DNA from: CAYGVX01 sp964544285
GTDB taxonomy: Archaea; Thermoproteota; Bathyarchaeia; Bathyarchaeales; SOJC01
Length of the DNA stretch: 28,699 nucleotides
Direction of reading: 5' to 3'
NCBI GenBank assembly: GCA_964544285.1
Contig: CAZJAQ010000011.1
Location: 1 to 28,699, forward strand
Positions 6,116 to 18,102 of the stretch are shown here, in pieces. Below the pieces are notes generated by a model that worked only from the letters and a program-made list of their open reading frames with translations, was not told where the DNA came from and did not search any database. The stretch's first letter is position 1; each line of letters begins with the position of its first letter. Position numbers and translations under genes: made by a program.

Positions 6116-8326
6116 ATGCCCCGTTTCAAGCAAACTGTGGAAATTCTCAAGCTCATGGGCAGGAAAGAGGACATACGGAACATCGGCATAATCGCCCACA
6201 TAGACCACGGCAAGACCACGATGACAGACAGCCTCTTGGCTGAGGCGGGTCTTCTGAGCCCGAAGATTGCGGGCGAAGCTCGAGCCCTCGACTACCTCGA
6301 AGAGGAGCAGAAGCGGGGCATCACGATAAAGACAGCTAACATCAGCCTTCTCCACGAGGAAAAGGGCAAACCCTACTTGATCAACCTCATCGACACTCCG
6401 GGTCATGTTGACTTCACAGGGAAAGTCACTCGAGCCCTGAGAGCCATAGACGGCGTGGTGGTGGTCGTGGACGCTGTTGAAGAGGTCATGGTTCAAACCG
6501 AAACGGTGACTCGTCAAGCCCTCGGTGAACGCGTGAAGCCTGTGCTTTTCATAAACAAGGTCGACCGCCTCGTGAAGGAGCTCAAGCTCGGGTCTGGCGA
6601 CATGCAGGCGAAACTTGCTCGCATAATACGCGACTTCAACAACCTTATCGACCTCTACGGCGAGCCTGAACAGAAAGAAGAATGGAAAGTCGACCCTGCG
6701 AAGGGAACAGTAGCCTTCGGTTCAGCTCTCCATCGTTGGGGTTTCACTGTTGATATGGCTAAGGAAGAAGGTTTCAAGTTTAGCGACTTGATAGAAGCTT
6801 ATCGGAAGGACAGAATCGAAGAATTGACCAAGAAGCTTCCTCTTCACGACGCAATCCTGTCAATGGTTGTTAAGTATCTGCCGAACCCCGTGGAGGCTCA
6901 AAGATACAGAATTCCTAATGTTTGGAGGGGAGACGTCGACTCTGAAATAGGCAGAGCTATGCTCAGCGCTGACCCTGAGGGTCCTACCGTGATGTGTATC
7001 ACGTTGGCTCAGATGGACCCCCATGCTGGGCTGATAGCCACTGGGCGTCTTTTCTCTGGAGAAGTTGAAGAAGGAGAGCACGTGTACCTCGTGGGCGTCA
7101 AGAGGGACTATCGTGTGCAGCAGGTTTCCATGTACATGGGTGCCTTTAGGGAGATTGTCGACCGAATCGACGCTGGTAACATAGCTGCGCTTCTCGGTCT
7201 CGACTTGGCGAGGGCTGGTGAGACCCTCATTAGCAATAGTCACAAGGATGTGATGGTTCCCTTCGAGCGTATTAAGTACGTCTCCGAGCCCGTGATCACA
7301 GTTGCTGTCGAGCCCAGACATCCCAGAGATTTGCCTCGCCTCATCGAAGTCATGCACCGCTTAGCCATCGAGGACCCTAACCTTGCGACGAGCATCAGCA
7401 GAGAAACTGGCGAGTACCTGCTGAGTGGCATGGGTGAGCTGCACTTGGAGATCGCGGTGAAGTTTCTGCAGGAATACGCGGGGGGAGACTTGAAGGTTAT
7501 CACGTCTAAGCCGTTGGTGGTCTACAGAGAGTCCACGCTGTCTCAGGGTCCAGTGGTCATGGTGAGGAGCCCGAACAAGCACAACAAATTCTGGGTTCAG
7601 GTGGAGCCTCTTGAGGAGAATATCATTAAGCTGATTGAAAGGGGCGACTTGTCCGAGGAGATGGGGAGGAAGCAGGTGGGCAGCGTTTTGAGGGAAGCTG
7701 GGTGGTCTGCAGAGGAAGCCGGTAACGTGTGGGCGGTAGAAGAGCACAGGAACGTTTTGGTCGACTTAACGAAGGACGTGCAGTACTTGCAGGAAGTTCA
7801 GGACATGTTCGTTTCGGGTTTCAGGTGGGCATGTCAGCATGGACCGCTGTGCGAAGAGCCGGTTCGGGGGTTGAAAGTGAAGCTAGTGGACGCTTCCTTG
7901 CATGAAGACCCGGTGCACAGAGACCCAGCCCAAGTTATGCCCGCCGCTCGGCGTGGAATTCTTGGGTCTTTCTTGTCTTCGAAGCCCGTCATCCTCGAAC
8001 CCGTCTACAAGATCGCCGTGTCGGTGCCGGTTCAGTGGGTGGGTGAGGTTTCGGGGTTGATCACGAAGAAGAGGGGGCGCATCATCTCTTCGGAGCAGAA
8101 GGGTCCCTTGATGATGATTACGGGGTACATGCCCGTCGCTGAGACTTTTGGGTTGTCTGCTGAGATGCGGTCAGCCACGTCGGGTCATGCTTTCTGGCAA
8201 AGCGCTTTCGACCACTGGGAAGGGGCGCCGGAGAACGTGGCGGCGGAGATTATTAGGACTATTCGGGAGAGGAGGGGTTTGCCGCCCGAGGTGCCGAGGG
8301 CTAAGGATTTTGTTGACGAGGTTTAG
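6116..8326 (+). CDS. fusA: Translation elongation factor 2 (canonical)
   Basis: EF-2 drives GTP-dependent translocation of tRNA and mRNA on the ribosome. The 736-residue product has G1 AHIDHGKT (27-34), the invariant switch I RGITI (67-71), G3 DTPGHVDF (from 93) and NKVD for G4. Domain IV has GPLCEEPVRGLKVKLVDA and the diphthamide His H601 in VHRDPAQ. The C-terminus carries MRSATSGHAFWQSAFDHW. All this is standard archaeal EF-2, so I take it as the housekeeping copy. The ATG at 6116 follows an AAGGGGA ribosome site. It lies 205 nt downstream of its divergent paralogue with its own likely promoter. Codon use is mixed, without the A/C-ending bias of the paralogue, and becomes G/T-rich near the 3' end. 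Its TAG overlaps the stop codon of the convergent radical SAM gene. Confidence 0.96.
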   Translation: MPRFKQTVEILKLMGRKEDIRNIGIIAHIDHGKTTMTDSLLAEAGLLSPKIAGEARALDYLEEEQKRGITIKTANISLLHEEKGKPYLINLIDTPGHVDFTGKVTRALRAIDGVVVVVDAVEEVMVQTETVTRQALGERVKPVLFINKVDRLVKELKLGSGDMQAKLARIIRDFNNLIDLYGEPEQKEEWKVDPAKGTVAFGSALHRWGFTVDMAKEEGFKFSDLIEAYRKDRIEELTKKLPLHDAILSMVVKYLPNPVEAQRYRIPNVWRGDVDSEIGRAMLSADPEGPTVMCITLAQMDPHAGLIATGRLFSGEVEEGEHVYLVGVKRDYRVQQVSMYMGAFREIVDRIDAGNIAALLGLDLARAGETLISNSHKDVMVPFERIKYVSEPVITVAVEPRHPRDLPRLIEVMHRLAIEDPNLATSISRETGEYLLSGMGELHLEIAVKFLQEYAGGDLKVITSKPLVVYRESTLSQGPVVMVRSPNKHNKFWVQVEPLEENIIKLIERGDLSEEMGRKQVGSVLREAGWSAEEAGNVWAVEEHRNVLVDLTKDVQYLQEVQDMFVSGFRWACQHGPLCEEPVRGLKVKLVDASLHEDPVHRDPAQVMPAARRGILGSFLSSKPVILEPVYKIAVSVPVQWVGEVSGLITKKRGRIISSEQKGPLMMITGYMPVAETFGLSAEMRSATSGHAFWQSAFDHWEGAPENVAAEIIRTIRERRGLPPEVPRAKDFVDEV

Positions 8327-9213
8327 GCTTTTTGGATTAGCCATGAGCCGTCGCAGGTTGCCGAGTTGAGTTGTGGGAAGCCTTCTCTGCAGCTGGAGAA
8401 TTTTATTCCTCTGCTCTCGACGAGTTCCTTCATCTTTCTCATAATTTCTAGTCGAACCTCTTTTGGGAGGTAGAAACTTCGTCCCACGCGTTCTCCTCTT
8501 TCGAAGTAGAGGGGTTGTAGCGATTTTGCGGTCGTGGGGAAGGTTTGGGTGAGTCTTCTCCAGTTGTCTGGCTTTGCCTTGTACGTGCTGCACGTGATGT
8601 GGAGGACTCCCATTGCTGCTAGTTTTTCTACGAGTGTGGTGGGGTCGTCGTTTAGGAGGAGGATTATGGGGTCGATGCGGCAGGATACTGGAATGCCCTT
8701 TTGGATTAGGTTTTCTAATGCTTCCAATCGTTTTGTGGGTGGTGGGGCTTGGGGTTCGAGGAGTCTCGCGAGTTTGTCGTCGTCGATGGTTATGCTCATG
8801 GCAACCATGCTCGGAGTTTTTCGTAGCAGGTCGACGTCTCTTGTGACGAGGTTGGATTTTGTTATTATCTGGATTTTGCAGTGGTGTTTGGAGAGAACGT
8901 GGAGGCATTTTCTGGTTATGCCTAGGGTGGCTTCTGTGGGTGGGTAGGGGTCGCTGGAGTTGGCTATGGAGATAAGCTTGCCCTTCAGTTTGGGGGCTTC
9001 TTTTTCGAGTCTGGGGATGAGGTGCTTTTTGGGTCTGCAGTGGTGGAAGTTTGGGACGTAGGAGCTGACGTAGCAGTAGAGGCATCGGTAGGGGCAGCCT
9101 GTGTAGGGGTTTAGGGTGAGTTTTTGTGGGCAGGTGCAGAGTTCTGATTTCCAAGGGTCAAAGGGCGTAATTAACATAGGGATGCTGCATAGAAAGGGAG
9201 CACGTCGAGACAT
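8323..9213 (-). CDS. SPL-like radical SAM protein (COG1533 type)
   Basis: This is a radical SAM enzyme related to the spore photoproduct lyase-like group (COG1533). The cluster-binding motif CxxxCxxC is at C40, C44 and C47 within NPYTGCPYRCLYCYV, preceded by the typical FDPWKSELCTCP. Downstream are ISIANSSDPYPPTE, the IITKSNLVTRDVDLL strand region and a DPIILLLNDDP segment, all common in this family. Length (296 aa) fits. The actual reaction is not known for most archaeal members; some group relatives act on DNA lesions. The start is ATG at 9211-9213, but an internal ATG (9175-9177, MLITPFDPWK) may be the true start, because a TATA-like ATATTAAT lies at about 9222-9230, too close to the first. 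It is convergent with EF-2 and overlaps its stop. Confidence 0.87.
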   Translation of the reverse strand: MSRRAPFLCSIPMLITPFDPWKSELCTCPQKLTLNPYTGCPYRCLYCYVSSYVPNFHHCRPKKHLIPRLEKEAPKLKGKLISIANSSDPYPPTEATLGITRKCLHVLSKHHCKIQIITKSNLVTRDVDLLRKTPSMVAMSITIDDDKLARLLEPQAPPPTKRLEALENLIQKGIPVSCRIDPIILLLNDDPTTLVEKLAAMGVLHITCSTYKAKPDNWRRLTQTFPTTAKSLQPLYFERGERVGRSFYLPKEVRLEIMRKMKELVESRGIKFSSCREGFPQLNSATCDGSWLIQKA

Positions 9214-9315
9214 TTAACCATTAATATGGCATAGTGCGTTTGCACAAGTAAAAATGGCGAGATTGTTCTAAAGCGTAGAACTAAATAGGTTCTTAAGTAT
9301 CTCAATTGGGGAAAG

Positions 9316-9858
9316 ATGAGGACAGCTAAAATAGAGAAATTGATATATCATTTGCATAGAATTGTAGCCATCTTCGCTTGCTTGCTGTTGCTAGTATCCG
9401 CTTTTCTCCCATTTCTCACAACTAGTTATAGTAACATGATTGAGGATGTCTTCGACATAACTTATTGGTCTTACAAGTCTAGGATTTTGTCTTTGCCTTG
9501 GTATGGCGGTGGAGAGGAGGAACTTTGGTTTGGCACCTATTGGTTTGCAGAAAGAGAAGACCCATATTCGTATTTGCCACCTTCTACTCTGAACATCTCA
9601 TGGGTTCTCATTGTGATGTTCTTGACGCAGGTTCTCACAATAGCTCTAGGCTCTGTTGCCCTGTTTCTGAATAGAAAACTAGCAAAGCTTCTCCCAGTAA
9701 TATCATGTTTATTCGTAGTCCTTCTAATGGTATACGTAGGCATTCAAGTTCAAAGGCAAACATACGGTCTTGTAAAGTATGAACTGGGGTTTTGGCTTTG
9801 CTTCCCCGCAGCGTTGCTATTTCTGTTCGCGTTTCTTCAGCGTCCAAAAAGTGAATAA
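9316..9858 (+). CDS. Four-helix membrane protein, unknown function
   Basis: I do not recognise the family. The 180-residue product has an N-terminal basic stretch, then predicted membrane helices at about 15-36, 93-118, 122-143 and 156-175. Between the first two lies a 55-residue loop rich in Tyr, Trp and acidic residues (SLPWYGGGEEELWFGTYWF), which is likely extracytoplasmic by the positive-inside rule. The ATG at 9316 follows TTGGGGAAAG, a good ribosome site. It sits between the radical SAM gene (divergent) and the RNA polymerase operon, a place where some archaea carry rpoH, but it has no resemblance to RpoH. A CCTTTTTCCTT tract at about 9877-9887 could terminate it before the polymerase genes. 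Confidence 0.7.
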   Translation: MRTAKIEKLIYHLHRIVAIFACLLLLVSAFLPFLTTSYSNMIEDVFDITYWSYKSRILSLPWYGGGEEELWFGTYWFAEREDPYSYLPPSTLNISWVLIVMFLTQVLTIALGSVALFLNRKLAKLLPVISCLFVVLLMVYVGIQVQRQTYGLVKYELGFWLCFPAALLFLFAFLQRPKSE

Positions 9859-9952
9859 AGTCCTTGCAGCGCTCAGCCTTTTTCCTTGATAGGTCTCCGT
9901 GACTTGACAGAATCCTTGTGTGGTAAAGTTTATTAGATGCGATTCTGACTCT

Positions 9953-10123
9953 ATGGCTTTAGCTCCAAAACGGACCATAAAAAATATAAGGAGACCCGCC
10001 TTTTCGGGTCGGATGACACCCGGCCCCGTTGGAGGAACCCCCCAGTTTGAGAACCCAGCCCCAGAAAAGACCTTCCCTTCAACTAAGCCCAAACAACAGT
10101 TTTTTGGAGGCAAACTAAAATGA
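9953..10123 (+). CDS. Candidate small basic protein / leader ORF coupled to rpoB
   Basis: An open frame of 56 codons from ATG 9953 encodes a basic, Pro/Gly-rich peptide beginning MALAPKRTIKNIRRPAF and ending FFGGKLK. Its TGA stop overlaps the rpoB ATG as ATGA, an arrangement typical of translational coupling. A TATA-like AAGTTTATTA at about 9927-9936 lies roughly 22 nt before the ATG, which would give a leaderless transcript. I do not recognise the peptide and it has no zinc site or RpoH signature. It may instead be untranslated leader. A competing TATA candidate (9978-9989) would start transcription inside it. Confidence 0.3.
   Translation: MALAPKRTIKNIRRPAFSGRMTPGPVGGTPQFENPAPEKTFPSTKPKQQFFGGKLK
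9978..9989 (+). promoter_or_regulatory. TATA-box candidate for the rpoB operon
   Basis: TAAAAAATATAA is the most TATA-like run upstream of rpoB and predicts a start near 10011, leaving a leader of about 110 nt. If it is used, the 56-codon ORF is not made in full and the first hairpin (9993-10010) lies between the TATA box and the start site. Confidence 0.4.
9993..10022 (+). promoter_or_regulatory. Two mutually exclusive hairpins upstream of rpoB
   Basis: GACCCG at 9993-9998 pairs perfectly with CGGGTC at 10005-10010. The same CGGGT (10005-10009) can also pair with ACCCG at 10018-10022. The shared arm means only one hairpin can form at a time, as in attenuators. Whether this works in RNA or as a DNA operator depends on where transcription starts. 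Confidence 0.35.
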
Positions 10124-13100
10124 GTGAAATCAGCCAAGACGAATTATTACTTCTCCAAAAATCCTTCTTCAAAGAAAAAGGACTAGTCCGACAGCACTTG
10201 GACTCTTACAACGAGTTCATCGACCACGGACTACAACAAGTAATAGACGAAGTCAGAAGCATAGACATCGAGCTTCCCGAGAGCCCCTACAAAATAAAAC
10301 TCGGACAAGCCTGGATAATCGACCCCCAAACCCGCATAAGCGGACCCTACATAACCGAAGTCGACGGCACCAAACACGAAATCTTCCCCCTCGAAGCGAG
10401 GTTCCGCAGCCTCTCCTACGTAGCCCCAGTAGCCATAGAAATGACCCCCATAATCGACGGAAGAGAACAAGACACCGAACTCGTCCTAATCGGCGACATA
10501 CCAGTCATGCTCAAATCAAAACTCTGCGTCCTCTCCCAACTCCAACCAGAAGAACTGATACTCCACGGCGAAGACCCCAACGACCCAGGCGGCTACTTCG
10601 TCATAAACGGCTCCGAACGCGTCATCGTCGCCCTCGAAGACCTAGCCCCAAACAGAATAATCGTAGACATCGACACCCGAGGCGCCCACCCAGTCTACCA
10701 ATCAAAAATATTCTCCACAACCGTCGGCTTCAGAGCAAGAATAGAACTACGACTCAAATCAGACAACGCCCTCTACGTCACCATCCCCGGCGTCCCATCC
10801 GAAGTCCCCCTCATAATCGTCATGAGAGCCCTAGGACTCGAATCCGACAAAGAAATCGCCGAGGCAGTCTCCCCCGACCAAACAATACACAACATGCTCG
10901 AACCCTCCTTCGAAAAAGCCACAGGAGTAGAAACCGTAAAAGAAGCCCTCGAATACATAGGCAACCGCGTAGCCCACGGACAAGTACTCGAATACCGCCT
11001 CCAAAGAGCCCAAAGCATACTAGACAAAAACTTCCTCCCTCACCTAAACCAAATCGAAGAAAGCCGCCGAGAAAAAGCAGTTTTCCTGGGCGAAATGGCT
11101 TGCCGCGTAATAGAACTAAAACTCCTAAAAAGAATAACAGACGACAAAGACCACTTCAAAAACAAAAGACTGAAGCTTGCCGGACCCCTCCTCGCCGACC
11201 TCTTCCGAGTCGCCTTCAGAAACCTATGCAGAGACATAAAATACCAACTCGAAAGGATGGGGTTCAAACGACAGATGATAACCGTCTCCGCAGCCGTCCG
11301 TCCCGGCATAATCTCAGAGCGTCTCCAACACGCCCTCGCAACGGGCAACTGGGGCAGAGGAAGAGTAGGCATAACACAACTCCTAGACCGAACTAACCTC
11401 GTCTCAACCCTAAGCCACCTACGCCGACTACAATCCCCCCTCAGCCGCAGCCAACCAAACTTCGAAGCCCGAGACCTCCACCCCACCCACTGGGGACGAC
11501 TATGCCCCAACGAAACACCAGAAGGCTCAAACTGCGGCCTAGTCAAAAACCTCGCCCTCTCCGCATGCATCTCAGTAGCCGTAAACCTCGAAAAAGTAAG
11601 ACAAGTCATCTACACCCTAGGCGTAGTCCCATCACAAGAAGCAAACCGAGAACTCCGCTTCTCGGGCGCAAAAACCTTCATCAACGGTTCCCTCGTAGGA
11701 TACCACCCCAATCCAGCCGAACTCGTCTCCGAGCTAAGAAACAAACGAAGAAGAAGCGACATACCCTCAGAAATCAACGTCGCCCACTTCAAAACAATGG
11801 GCGGAAAACAAGAGGTATATATTAACTGCGACGAAGGCAGAGTCCGAAGACCCCTCATAATAGTCGAAGACGGAATCTCTAAGCTCCAGCCAGAACACAT
11901 CGACAAAATCCGCTCAGGCGAATGGTCTTGGGACGACCTTATCAAAAGCGCCATAATAGAGTATCTTGACGCCGAGGAAGAAGAAAACATCTACGTGGCT
12001 ATCAATCTGGAAGAAATATCCCCCAAGCACACCCATGTAGAGCTTTCCGCTTACACCATCCTCGGCATATGCGCCTCCTTAATCCCCTACCCAGAACACA
12101 ATCAGTCGCCCCGAAACTCCTACGAAGCCGCCATGGCAAAACAAGCCCTAGGCGTCTACTCAACCAACTTCCTCTACCGCGTCGACTCCCGCTCCCACGT
12201 ACTGCACTATCCTCAAATCCCCATAGTCAAAACAAGACCCATGGAAATCTTGGAGTACAACCAGAGACCGTCGGGACAAAACTGCCTAGTCGCGGTCATG
12301 TCCTTCGAAGGATACAACATGGAAGACGCCCTCATCTTCAACAAAGCATCAGTAGAACGCGGCATGGGTCGTTCAACCTTCTACCGCATCTACGAAGCAG
12401 AATGCCGCCAATACTTGGGCGGGCTAAAAGACCGCTTCGTCATTCCCGAACCAGGCATAAGAGGCTTCAGGGGCGAACAATACTATCGCCTACTCGAGCC
12501 CGACGGAATCGTAAGCCTCGAAGCCCACAGCGTGGGCGGCGACGTCCTCATAGGAAGAACCAGTCCACCCAGGTTCCTCGAAGAATACAAAGAGTTTGAA
12601 GTAAAGGGTCCCTCGATGCGTGACACCTCCGTGGACGTGAGACAGTCGGAAACTGGCACCGTCGACGCTGTTTTTATCACAGAATCCCACGATGGAAACA
12701 AACTCGTTAAAGCTAGAGTACGAGACCAGCGTATCCCAGAGCTCGGCGACAAGTTTGCCTCCCGCCACGGGCAAAAAGGCGTCGTGGGCATGGTCATACC
12801 CCAAGAAGACCTGCCCTTCACAGAATCAGGCATAGTTCCCGACATAATAATCAACCCTCACGCGATTCCCTCGCGAATGACTATAGGTCAATTCTTAGAA
12901 TCTATGGCTGGCAAGATGGCTGCAGCCCGTGGAAGACCTGCCGACGGAACTCCCTTCATTAACGAAAAATCCAGCGAAATAAAGCAGACCCTGATTAACT
13001 GTGGCTTCAGCCACACTGGGAGAGAGGTGTTCTACAGCGGCATTACTGGCGAGAAGTTCGCCGCAGACATATTCGTCGGAGTGGTCTACTACCAGAAGCT

Positions 13101-13482
13101 CCACCACATGGTTGCTGACAAAATCCACGCCAGAGCACGTGGACAAGTACAGATGCTAACGCGGCAGCCCACCGAAGGACGAGCACGAGGTGGAGGGCTA
13201 AGGTTCGGTGAGATGGAGCGAGACTGCCTAATCGGTCACGGCGCGGCGATGCTTTTGCGAGACCGACTCCTCGAAGAATCCGATAAGTATCTCCTTTATG
13301 TTTGCGAAAACTGCGGCTACATAGCCTACTACGACATAAAAAAACGCGAGTATGTCTGCCGCATATGCGAAGACGACGCCCAAATCTCTCCAGTGGTTAT
13401 TTCTTATGCCTTCAAGCTGCTTCTGCAGGAACTGATGAGCCTCTGCGTTGCGCCTCGTCTGAAGTTGAAGGAGCGTGCTTAG
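10120..13482 (+). CDS. rpoB: DNA-directed RNA polymerase subunit B (Rpo2), unsplit
   Basis: This is the second-largest polymerase subunit, which builds half of the active centre. The 1120-residue protein is continuous, not divided into B'' and B' as in many methanogens and haloarchaea. Visible landmarks are HPTHWGRLCPNETPEGSNCG (fork region), GYNMEDALIFNKAS, the KARVRDQRIPELGDKFASRH and GQKGVVG block, and RQPTEGRARGGGLRFGEMERD near the C-terminus. A zinc ribbon follows with C1062, C1065, C1080 and C1083. The ATG follows TTTTTTGGAGG by a normal spacing. It leads an operon with rpoA, rpl30e, nusA and kptA. Codons in the first 1.7 kb end almost only in A or C (20 of 20 at 10621-10680), whereas near the 3' end most do not (13 of 20 end in G or T at 13381-13440). 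Confidence 0.97.
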   Translation: MSEISQDELLLLQKSFFKEKGLVRQHLDSYNEFIDHGLQQVIDEVRSIDIELPESPYKIKLGQAWIIDPQTRISGPYITEVDGTKHEIFPLEARFRSLSYVAPVAIEMTPIIDGREQDTELVLIGDIPVMLKSKLCVLSQLQPEELILHGEDPNDPGGYFVINGSERVIVALEDLAPNRIIVDIDTRGAHPVYQSKIFSTTVGFRARIELRLKSDNALYVTIPGVPSEVPLIIVMRALGLESDKEIAEAVSPDQTIHNMLEPSFEKATGVETVKEALEYIGNRVAHGQVLEYRLQRAQSILDKNFLPHLNQIEESRREKAVFLGEMACRVIELKLLKRITDDKDHFKNKRLKLAGPLLADLFRVAFRNLCRDIKYQLERMGFKRQMITVSAAVRPGIISERLQHALATGNWGRGRVGITQLLDRTNLVSTLSHLRRLQSPLSRSQPNFEARDLHPTHWGRLCPNETPEGSNCGLVKNLALSACISVAVNLEKVRQVIYTLGVVPSQEANRELRFSGAKTFINGSLVGYHPNPAELVSELRNKRRRSDIPSEINVAHFKTMGGKQEVYINCDEGRVRRPLIIVEDGISKLQPEHIDKIRSGEWSWDDLIKSAIIEYLDAEEEENIYVAINLEEISPKHTHVELSAYTILGICASLIPYPEHNQSPRNSYEAAMAKQALGVYSTNFLYRVDSRSHVLHYPQIPIVKTRPMEILEYNQRPSGQNCLVAVMSFEGYNMEDALIFNKASVERGMGRSTFYRIYEAECRQYLGGLKDRFVIPEPGIRGFRGEQYYRLLEPDGIVSLEAHSVGGDVLIGRTSPPRFLEEYKEFEVKGPSMRDTSVDVRQSETGTVDAVFITESHDGNKLVKARVRDQRIPELGDKFASRHGQKGVVGMVIPQEDLPFTESGIVPDIIINPHAIPSRMTIGQFLESMAGKMAAARGRPADGTPFINEKSSEIKQTLINCGFSHTGREVFYSGITGEKFAADIFVGVVYYQKLHHMVADKIHARARGQVQMLTRQPTEGRARGGGLRFGEMERDCLIGHGAAMLLRDRLLEESDKYLLYVCENCGYIAYYDIKKREYVCRICEDDAQISPVVISYAFKLLLQELMSLCVAPRLKLKERA

Positions 13483-13483
13483 G

Positions 13484-17304
<3,821 letters not shown>

Positions 17305-17308
<4 letters not shown>

Positions 17309-17652
17309 TCGATGTGGACAAGACGATTGCGACCGCCGTCAAGACTGGCAAGGTAATTTTCGGAACGAACGAAGCCGTAAAAAGCGCCAAAACAAGCAAG
17401 GCGCGGCTCATTTTAATTGCATCCAACATTCCTTCCCCGATTCGTGGAGACCTCGAGTATTACGGAAAATTGTCACAGATCCCCGTCGTGACTTACAAGA
17501 GTAACAGCGTTGACTTGGGGATGGTGTGTGGGAAACCGTTTCCCGTCGCGGCTTTAACCGTAAAAGAAGTCGGCGATTCTGAGATCATGAAGCTGGCTGA
17601 GACGCCTGAAGCCGAACGCGAGGCTGCTGAAGAGGAAATAGAGGAGCAATAG
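17305..17652 (+). CDS. rpl30e: Ribosomal protein L30e
   Basis: This is an L7Ae/L30e/S12e-fold RNA-binding ribosomal protein. The 115 residues begin MIDVDKTIATAVKTGKVIFG, continue with TNEAVKSAKTSKARLILIAS and the typical SIPVVTYKSNSVDLGMVCGK-like segment (here QIPVVTYKSNSVDLG), then an acidic tail (AEREAAEEEIEEQ) longer than the usual ending. The ATG overlaps the rpoA stop by four bases and the stop is one base before nusA, so translation is coupled. Position between rpoA and nusA is the standard archaeal order. Confidence 0.94.
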
Positions 17653-17653
17653 A

Positions 17654-18091
17654 ATGGCTACTGGAATCAAGCTGACCAGCAAAGAAATGCGCTACATAGC
17701 CCTTTTCGAAAGCATCACGGGCGCCTCAGTGAAAGATTGCATTCTGGACGAAGATGCAAGCCGCGCCATCTTCATCGTGAAAGAAGGAGACATAGGGATG
17801 GCCATCGGCAAGGGCGGCAAGAACATCCGCCTTCTGGAGCGGATGACGAGCAAAAAGCACGAGATTATCGAACATTCAGAGGACGCTGCACAGTTCATCA
17901 AGAACGCGTTGAAGCCGGCTCGTGTGACCGAGATTCGGATAACAGAAAAGCCTGATGGAAAGTCGATAGCAGTCGTCTCGGTCGACCCGAAGGACAAGGG
18001 CATGGCGATTGGGAAGAATGGGAGAAACGCTGAGCGGATACGCTTCTTGGCAAAACGGTATTTCCAGATTCAGAACGTGTCAATAACCTAG
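17654..18091 (+). CDS. nusA: NusA-like transcription factor with two KH domains
   Basis: Archaeal NusA homologues consist only of the two KH RNA-binding domains of bacterial NusA. Both are visible in these 145 residues: GMAIGKGGKNIRLLERM (about 48-64) and GMAIGKNGRNAERIRFLAK (about 116-134), each with the GxxG loop (GKGG and GKNG). Residues before the first KH (about 1-40) hold the LFESITGASVKDCI segment. Length is normal for the family. It follows rpl30e by one base. The usual next genes, rps12 and rps7, are not here; kptA follows instead. Confidence 0.94.
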   Translation: MATGIKLTSKEMRYIALFESITGASVKDCILDEDASRAIFIVKEGDIGMAIGKGGKNIRLLERMTSKKHEIIEHSEDAAQFIKNALKPARVTEIRITEKPDGKSIAVVSVDPKDKGMAIGKNGRNAERIRFLAKRYFQIQNVSIT

Positions 18092-18102
18092 TTTTGAAGG
18101 CT

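Noticed and set aside
8171..9154. Minus-strand frame of 327 codons, very Arg/Pro/His-rich
   Set aside because: It lies in a different frame over the radical SAM gene and part of EF-2; composition is typical of an out-of-frame shadow in a skewed region.
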